A DNA stretch of 47,207 nucleotides from Synechococcales cyanobacterium S06 (lineage in GTDB: Bacteria; Cyanobacteriota; Cyanobacteriia; Cyanobacteriales; JAABRE01), in assembly GCA_011391125.1 (NCBI GenBank), contig JAABRE010000040.1:1-47207 (forward strand), in the 5' to 3' direction. Positions 42,471-47,207 of the stretch are shown in pieces. Under the pieces are notes generated by a model. The model was not told the DNA's origin. It was given only the letters and a program-made list of their open reading frames with translations, and searched no databases. Position 1 is the first letter of the stretch. Each line of letters opens with the position of its first letter. Both the position numbers and the translations under genes were made by a program.

Positions 42471-44075
42471 ATGGCTCTTGGCTATCTCGCCCTTGTGCTT
42501 CATGCTCATTTACCTTTTGTCAGACATCCTGAAAGTGATTACGTTTTAGAAGAAGAATGGCTTTTTGAAGCAATTACCGAAACTTACATTCCCCTTCTTC
42601 AAGTTTTTGAGGGTTTAAAAAGGGATGGAATTAACTTTAAAATTACCATGAGTATGACACCTCCCTTGGTGTCCATGTTGCGTGATCCACTCCTCAACGA
42701 TCGTTATGATCAGCACTTGGCACTGTTAGAAGAGCTAGTACAAAAGGAAGCGGAACATAATGAACATCATGGCCATATTCGTTACCTAGCCAATTATTAT
42801 GCCCAGGAATTTAGCACGATTCGTCAAACTTGGCAAAAATACGATCGCGATTTAATTAAAGCATTTAAGCAATTTCTCGACAGTGGCAATCTGGAAATCA
42901 TTACCTGTGGAGCAACTCACGGTTATCTCCCCTTGATGAAAATGTACCCAGAGGCTGTGTGGGCGCAAATTAAGGTCGCTTGCGAACATTACGAGGAAAA
43001 CTTCGGCCGAGCTCCAAAAGGGATTTGGCTGCCAGAATGTGCCTATTATGAGGGCATGGAGCGTATGTTGGCCGATGCTGGCCTACGTTATTTTCTCATT
43101 GATGGACACGCCATTCTTTACGCTCGGCCTCGTCCCCGTTATGGGACTTATGCACCAATTTTCACCGAAGCTGGGGTAGCCGCTTTCGGCCGGGATCATG
43201 AATCATCTCAACAAGTTTGGTCTTCTCAAGCTGGTTATCCCGGTGATCCTGTTTATCGGGAATTTTACAAGGATTTGGGTTGGGAGGCTGAATATGAGTA
43301 CATTAAGCCCTATATTATGCCCAATGGGCAACGGAAAAACACGGGGATTAAATACCATAAAATTACCAGTCGTCAGGCCGGTTTAGCCGATAAAGCATTG
43401 TATGATCCTTATTGGGCGCGGGAAAAAGCTGCTGAACACGCAGGCAATTTTATGTTCAATCGACAACAACAAATTCAGCATTTACAAGCTATTATGAACC
43501 GACCTCCCCTGGTGGTTTCTCCTTATGATGCTGAATTGTTCGGTCATTGGTGGTATGAAGGTCCTTGGTTTATTGATTACCTATTCCGGAAATCTTGGTA
43601 TGACCAAAATGTCTTTGATATGACCCATTTAGCTGAATACTTACAAATCGAACCTACCCAGCAATTGTGTCAACCTTCTCAATCCAGTTGGGGTTATAAA
43701 GGTTTCCACGAATATTGGTTAAATGACTCAAACGCTTGGATCTATCCCCATTTACATAAAATAGCCGAAGACATGATTGAAATTAGCGCCATGGAGCCAG
43801 CGGACGAATTGACCCAAAAGGCATTAAACCAAGCTGCTCGGGAAGTGCTTTTGGCGCAATCTTCAGACTGGGCATTCATCATGCGTACAGGTACAATGGT
43901 TCAATATGCTGTACGTCGTACCAAATCCCACGTCATGCGTTTCCAAAAACTTTATGAAGACATCAAAGCGGAACAAATTGATTCTGGTTGGTTAGAAAAA
44001 GTGGAGCAAATTGATAACATTTTTCCGAACCTTGATTATCGGGTTTATCGTCCTTTATTTGCTACTAATAAGTAA
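42471..44075 (+). CDS. GH57 glycoside hydrolase, 1,4-alpha-glucan branching enzyme type
   Basis: A 534-residue cytosolic enzyme of family GH57 with DUF1957. It starts GYLALVLHAHLPFVRHPE (conserved region 1), has GATHGYLPL (145-153), the probable nucleophile E189 in WLPECAY, and acid/base D353 in SPYDAELFGHWWYEGP. The C-terminal helical domain is complete (SSDWAFIMRTGTMVQYA). GH57 branching enzymes make alpha-1,6 links in glycogen; some relatives are amylases or 4-alpha-glucanotransferases, so branching is the best but not the only reading. No SD-like sequence; single gene. A long tandem repeat starts right at its stop. Confidence 0.92.
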   Translation: MALGYLALVLHAHLPFVRHPESDYVLEEEWLFEAITETYIPLLQVFEGLKRDGINFKITMSMTPPLVSMLRDPLLNDRYDQHLALLEELVQKEAEHNEHHGHIRYLANYYAQEFSTIRQTWQKYDRDLIKAFKQFLDSGNLEIITCGATHGYLPLMKMYPEAVWAQIKVACEHYEENFGRAPKGIWLPECAYYEGMERMLADAGLRYFLIDGHAILYARPRPRYGTYAPIFTEAGVAAFGRDHESSQQVWSSQAGYPGDPVYREFYKDLGWEAEYEYIKPYIMPNGQRKNTGIKYHKITSRQAGLADKALYDPYWAREKAAEHAGNFMFNRQQQIQHLQAIMNRPPLVVSPYDAELFGHWWYEGPWFIDYLFRKSWYDQNVFDMTHLAEYLQIEPTQQLCQPSQSSWGYKGFHEYWLNDSNAWIYPHLHKIAEDMIEISAMEPADELTQKALNQAAREVLLAQSSDWAFIMRTGTMVQYAVRRTKSHVMRFQKLYEDIKAEQIDSGWLEKVEQIDNIFPNLDYRVYRPLFATNK

Positions 44076-44285
44076 TAGGTAGGAGGTAATAGGTAGGAGG
44101 TAATAGGTAATAGGTAGGAGGTAATAGGTAGGAGGTAATAGGTAATAGGTAATAGGTAATAAGTAATAGGTAATAGGTAGGAGGTAATAGGTAATAGGTA
44201 ATAGGTAATAGGTAATAGGTAATAGGTAATAGGTAATAGGTAATAGGTAATAGGTAATAGGTAAGAGGTAAGAGGTAAGAGGTAA
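44072..44285 (+). repeat. Tandem heptamer array TAATAGG/TAGGAGG
   Basis: About 30 units of 7 bases (TAATAGG, TAGGAGG, later TAAGAGG) start at the stop codon of the GH57 gene and run for 210 bp. Blocks of mixed units repeat as larger blocks (for example TAGGAGGTAATAGG). It is the longest array in the window and is likely to vary in length. Confidence 0.95.
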
Positions 44286-44536
44286 AGAAATTGACGCTTT
44301 CTGTAGGAAAATTGATTTTATTCTGAGTTTCCCAAGAGGTCTAATAATTAATAATTAATAATTACTTATTAATTGAAAAAAATTCACCTCTACTCCTTGT
44401 GGAAGTAGAGGTGAAAGATGAGAATTAGACCTCAAATGATTAAGAAATGCCATAAATTTAGTTATTAGTTATTGGTTATTAATAAAAAATTAGTTGTTAT
44501 TTGTTTATTCCTATTAAATAACCAATAATCAGAAAT
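44286..44536. other. Gap between the GH57 gene and desC
   Basis: Besides the hairpin at 44383-44415 and A+T-rich TAATAAT repeats, nothing recognisable is present; the genes converge here. Confidence 0.5.
44383..44415. terminator. Hairpin between convergent GH57 and desC genes
   Basis: TTCACCTCTACT (44383-44394) pairs perfectly with AGTAGAGGTGAA (44404-44415) around nine bases. The 12-bp stem with AAAAAA on its left could stop transcription from desC; T-richness on the right is poor. Confidence 0.55.
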
Positions 44537-45352
44537 CTAATCCTTGGGAGCTAGTTTAATATTACTAGCAATACCAAGAATTTCTAATAATCGAATCGTC
44601 ATCCAAGTAATATCAAGTTCCCACCATTCTAAACCATGGCGAGCGGAATATTGAAAAGCATGGTGGTTATTGTGCCAACCTTCGCCAAAGGTTAGCAATG
44701 CAACCCACCAGCAATTGGTAGAACGATCATTAGATTCGTGACTTTTATAACCAAATTTATGAGTAGCACTATTAACAAACCAAGTAAAATGGAAGACTAC
44801 CACTAATCTGACAAAAATTCCCCAAATTACAAAAGGCCAACCCCCCAACCAATACAGAAAGAGTCCTAAAACAACTTGAATGGGGATAAAGAATTTTTGT
44901 AAAAATTGATAAACAGGGTCATCTGCAATATCTTTAGTGTAGCGGGGAATCTCGGCTTTAGAGGGAACTTTGTGTAACATCCAACCCATGTGACTCCACC
45001 AAAATCCTTTGTTAGAATCATGGGGATCTTGTTCCATGTCAGAATATTTATGATGAAGTCTGTGTTGGCCAACCCACTCAATGGGGCCACCTTCACAGGC
45101 CAAAGTACCACAAAAAGCTAAAAAATATTCGACAATTTTAGGCACTTCAAAACTACGATGAGTGATCAAACGATGAAACCCCAACGTAATTCCTAGGCCT
45201 CCTGTAATCCAGTAAAGCACAAAGGCTACTCCCACTGCTCCCCAGCTAAAATTACTAGGAAATACCGCTAATAAAGCTACTCCGTGAATTAGTCCCATGT
45301 AGGCAATAATCACCCAGTCGAGACTTAGTTTATTTGATGTTGCAACAGTCAT
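44537..45352 (-). CDS. desC: Acyl-lipid delta-9 fatty acid desaturase
   Basis: A 271-residue membrane di-iron desaturase. The three histidine boxes are HRLITH (60-65), HRLHH (97-101) and HNNHH (227-231), with membrane helices near 13-32, 38-56, 72-90 and 155-190. Cyanobacterial DesC puts the first double bond at C9 of membrane-lipid acyl chains with ferredoxin as electron donor; that reaction is inferred. Start MTVATSNKLSLDW and length match DesC. It is transcribed away from the PLP enzyme gene across a 173-bp region. Confidence 0.95.
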   Translation of the reverse strand: MTVATSNKLSLDWVIIAYMGLIHGVALLAVFPSNFSWGAVGVAFVLYWITGGLGITLGFHRLITHRSFEVPKIVEYFLAFCGTLACEGGPIEWVGQHRLHHKYSDMEQDPHDSNKGFWWSHMGWMLHKVPSKAEIPRYTKDIADDPVYQFLQKFFIPIQVVLGLFLYWLGGWPFVIWGIFVRLVVVFHFTWFVNSATHKFGYKSHESNDRSTNCWWVALLTFGEGWHNNHHAFQYSARHGLEWWELDITWMTIRLLEILGIASNIKLAPKD

Positions 45353-45481
45353 TAGTTTTCCAAATCTGAATTTTAAAAACCGTCTTGGCCATAAATTTAA
45401 CCATCGTCATGCTTTAATTAATGTTGGTTTAATTAGGAGAAGCAATCAAAGTGAAAACTTTTTACCAAGACCTTTTTTAAT

Positions 45482-45511
45482 TTTACACTTATTTACATAC
45501 TTATTTACATT
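45482..45511. promoter_or_regulatory. Triple TTTACA repeat before the PLP-enzyme gene
   Basis: TTTACA occurs at 45482, 45492 and 45504, the first two exactly 10 bp apart, as in the RpaB-binding HLR1 element ((G/T)TTACA(T/A)(T/A) NN (G/T)TTACA(T/A)(T/A)). The first copy is followed by CT instead of two A/T bases, so the match is imperfect. It lies 15 bp before the ATG at 45526 and 130 bp from desC. Confidence 0.35.
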
Positions 45512-45525
45512 AGTTTTATCACTTT

Positions 45526-46740
45526 ATGGATATACAACGATTAACTCAAGAAGCTGCCACCGCTTTAATGCCTACTTTTCAAGGAATAGACGCAAATGTT
45601 AAAGAAAATCTTAAGAAAATTTTAGACGCTTTTCGCAAGTATAGGGTAGGAGTTCATCACTTCTCTAGTGTTTCTGGTTATGGCCATGATGATTTAGGCA
45701 GAGAAGTGTTGGACAAAATTTATGCTGAAATTTTCGGCTGTGAAAGTGCGGCCGTGAGGGTGCAGTTTGTTTCCGGGACTCATGCGATCGCCACTTGTTT
45801 ATTTGGGATACTTCGACCGGGGGATGAACTGTTGGCCGTTGCTGGCCACCCCTACGACACCTTAGAAGAGGTTATCGGTTTACGGGGGGCAAATCAGGGA
45901 AGTTTGGCTGATTTTGGCGTTTCCTACCGGGAATTGCCACTTACTGACCAAGGAAACATCCACTGGGAAGGTTTAAAAACGGCCATCCAACCCCACACCC
46001 GTTTAGCTTTAATTCAGCGCTCCTGCGGTTACTCTTGGCGATCGAGTCTATCCATTGAAGAAATCGGTCGTATAATTGAGATGATTAAAAAACAAAACCC
46101 CGATACCGTCTGTTTTGTGGATAACTGTTATGGTGAATTCATCGAAACCCTTGAACCAACAGCCGTGGGAGCAGATTTGATGGCTGGTTCACTGATTAAA
46201 AACCCCGGTGGGACAATTGTAACTGCTGGAGGCTACGTTGCCGGTAAAGCCGAATATGTTGAAATGGCCTGTTGTCGATTAACTGCTCCGGGGATTGGTA
46301 GTAGTGGAGGAGCAACCTTTGACCAAAATCGCCTGTTATTTCAAGGATTATTCCTCGCTCCCCAAATGGTAGGAGAAGCAGTCAAGGGGACCCATTTAAT
46401 TGCTTACGTTTATGACAAGTTAGGTTATGAAGTTAACCCCAAGCCTTTTTTACCGCGTCGTGACGTAATTCAAGCGATCAAATTGGGTTCAAAGGAAAAA
46501 TTAATCGAATTTTGTCGCGCGATTCAGCAATGTTCCCCGATCGGATCATACCTCGATCCTGTACCTGCTCCCATGCCGGGTTATGAAAGCGAATTGGTCA
46601 TGGCTGGAGGTTCATTTATTGACGGAAGTACCTCGGAATTCTCCGCCGATGGTCCTTTGCGCGAACCTTTTGTGGTATTCTGTCAAGGTGGCACTCACTG
46701 GACCCATGTGGCGATCGCCCTTGAGTCTATTAACAACTAG
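45526..46740 (+). CDS. Methionine gamma-lyase family PLP enzyme (aluminium-resistance protein family)
   Basis: A 404-residue fold-type I PLP enzyme of the Met_gamma_lyase/aluminium resistance family. The probable PLP lysine is K225 in GSLIKNPGGTIVTAGGYVAG; the phosphate cup is in FVSGTHAIAT (81-90), and the ring-holding Asp is in VCFVDNCYGEF (about 196-206). PLP proteins of this type are thought to act on sulfur amino acids, but the real substrate of the cyanobacterial member is not established. The protein is of normal length and opens MDIQRLTQEA. A triple TTTACA lies directly upstream. Confidence 0.9.
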   Translation: MDIQRLTQEAATALMPTFQGIDANVKENLKKILDAFRKYRVGVHHFSSVSGYGHDDLGREVLDKIYAEIFGCESAAVRVQFVSGTHAIATCLFGILRPGDELLAVAGHPYDTLEEVIGLRGANQGSLADFGVSYRELPLTDQGNIHWEGLKTAIQPHTRLALIQRSCGYSWRSSLSIEEIGRIIEMIKKQNPDTVCFVDNCYGEFIETLEPTAVGADLMAGSLIKNPGGTIVTAGGYVAGKAEYVEMACCRLTAPGIGSSGGATFDQNRLLFQGLFLAPQMVGEAVKGTHLIAYVYDKLGYEVNPKPFLPRRDVIQAIKLGSKEKLIEFCRAIQQCSPIGSYLDPVPAPMPGYESELVMAGGSFIDGSTSEFSADGPLREPFVVFCQGGTHWTHVAIALESINN

Positions 46741-46765
46741 GTTAATTGTAAGGTCAATAACCAAC

Positions 46766-47058
46766 CTAATCCATTTCTTTGATAATATCCATAGTTTCAA
46801 TACTAACAGTTGTAACCCGTTTTATTAACTCGATTACCTCTTCTTTGTAGTCAGAAAAATGGTAGTTATTAAAATGTTTGGAAATGGTTTCATCTTTAAT
46901 TTTCTTCTCTTTATATTGGTCTAAAATCCACTCAATTGCGGAGCGATTTCCGAGTTTATATTCCCATGCAATTGGAGGTATATTTTCTAAGGTTGTTATC
47001 TCATCTATGAATATTTTACCCTGATTTTGATCGACTTTTAGTTTAGGTTTAGGTGTTG
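46766..47058 (-). pseudogene. C-terminal remnant of a type ISP-like restriction-modification enzyme
   Basis: The minus strand reads, without start codon, KVDQNQGKIFIDEITTLENIPP, then IAWEYKLGNRSAIEWILDQYK, KIKDETISKHFNNYHFSDYK and EEVIELIKRVTTVSIETMDIIKEMD before TAG at 46766-46768. The GNRSAxEWxxDQYK block and the LxRVxTVSxETMxI end are typical of the far C-terminus of large type ISP-like helicase/methylase/restriction fusion proteins. The frame continues only into repeat sequence (Gly-rich) and hits a stop inside the MITE end, so the rest is missing or lies beyond the window. Confidence 0.7.
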
Positions 47059-47069
47059 TAACCCCCCAA

Positions 47070-47098
47070 CCCCCCTTACTAAGGGGGGCTTTTTCTTC
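47070..47098 (+). repeat. CCCCCCTTA-C-TAAGGGGGG hairpin with T-run
   Basis: A perfect 9-bp stem (47070-47078 with 47080-47088) followed by CTTTTTCTT looks like an intrinsic terminator on the plus strand, but this sequence type is a dispersed repeat in cyanobacteria. It abuts the break in the restriction-gene remnant. Confidence 0.6.
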
Positions 47099-47111
47099 CC
47101 CCCCTTGTAAA

Positions 47112-47207
47112 GCAGGGTGTTTTCATTCTCAAAATTTAAACGAAAGAAAGAGCAAAACTTTTATCTTTATTAGCTCTTTTTTCGATTTTTAAACGATCAA
47201 CATTATT
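47112..47207 (+). mobile_element. End of a third MITE family 1-type element (cut by window)
   Basis: GCAGGGTGTTTTCATTCT at 47112-47129 is identical to the left end of copy 1. The sequence after it (CAAAATTTAAACGAAAG) differs from both earlier copies, so this may be the end of another derivative or of the full-length parent transposon. The other end lies outside the window. Confidence 0.6.

Larger units (their letters stand above)
46741..47207. other. Right edge: gene remnant and repeats
   Basis: The end of the window holds the tail of a restriction-type gene, a C/G-rich hairpin and one end of a MITE family 1 element; the repeats lie directly at the break point of the remnant. No intact gene is seen. 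Confidence 0.6.

Noticed and set aside
44072-44285. CRISPR array or origin iterons after the GH57 gene
   Set aside because: Seven-base units without spacers and no replication initiator gene nearby.
1-47207. tRNA or rRNA genes
   Set aside because: Scanning the intergenic gaps by eye I saw no cloverleaf with a T-loop GGTTCGA-type consensus; a covariance search would be needed to exclude small RNAs.

Overview
The window reads as a low-GC cyanobacterial chromosome segment. Support comes from scattered GCGATCGC (HIP1) octamers, a SasA clock-output kinase, a DesC-type desaturase, an apocarotenoid oxygenase, a folate/biopterin transporter of the cyanobacterial type, a COP23 domain, DUF3769, DUF1825 and PATAN-type regulators, and heptanucleotide tandem repeats. 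The gene set and the A+T-rich codon use resemble the Geminocystis/Cyanobacterium/Synechocystis branch, but I cannot fix the genus.

Layout: 1-1670 holds a TnpB gene cut by the window edge, its putative terminal hairpin, and a nested set of palindromic repeats and a MITE. 1673-4689 carries a folate/biopterin-type transporter and a carotenoid oxygenase. 4700-10466 is a signalling block: a PATAN-REC regulator (minus) diverges from an OmpR-type regulator with a non-phosphorylatable receiver and a large hybrid histidine kinase (plus). 10505-12424 is dnaK. 12718-17780 has small accessory genes (pentapeptide repeats, an HTH protein, a YraN nuclease-fold protein, a beta-helix/COP23 fusion, a cyanobacterial conserved unknown). 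17829-23484 (all minus) is an envelope/ion block: DUF3769 LptD-like barrel, AMIN/Amidase_3 amidase, NhaS3-like antiporter. 23597-26990 is a degraded copper/metal-response island: a copB remnant ended by a MITE, a DUF411 protein, a Met/Cys-rich exported peptide, and a two-component pair. 27042-34946 is housekeeping (TPR, sugar ABC ATPase, DUF1825, TM2, DUF29, HhH, deoC-recO-MFS, GT4). 35111-40744 encodes two large repeat-bearing, probably secreted proteins separated by a 1.1-kb graveyard of mobile repeats. 41112-46740 holds sasA, a GH57 enzyme, desC and a methionine gamma-lyase-like gene. The right edge has the tail of a restriction-modification-type gene cut by repeats.

Points that tie genes together: both minus-strand genes of the copper island have the same direct repeat, TGAAAT-N5-TGAAAT, about 50 bp upstream of their starts, which predicts one shared operator. 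The PhoX-like gene is preceded by Pho-box-like half sites. Three families of non-autonomous inverted-repeat elements recur; two leave visible 8-bp (or 7-8-bp) target duplications, and one 126-128-bp family is present in four copies plus two fragments, altering the 3' ends of two genes.

I do not see a clear new defence or biosynthetic system. The most interesting candidates are the degenerate-receiver regulator with its hybrid kinase, the copper regulon with its two identical operators, and the 786-residue beta-helix protein with a five-rung higher-order repeat beside a Pho-box-associated secreted phosphatase.
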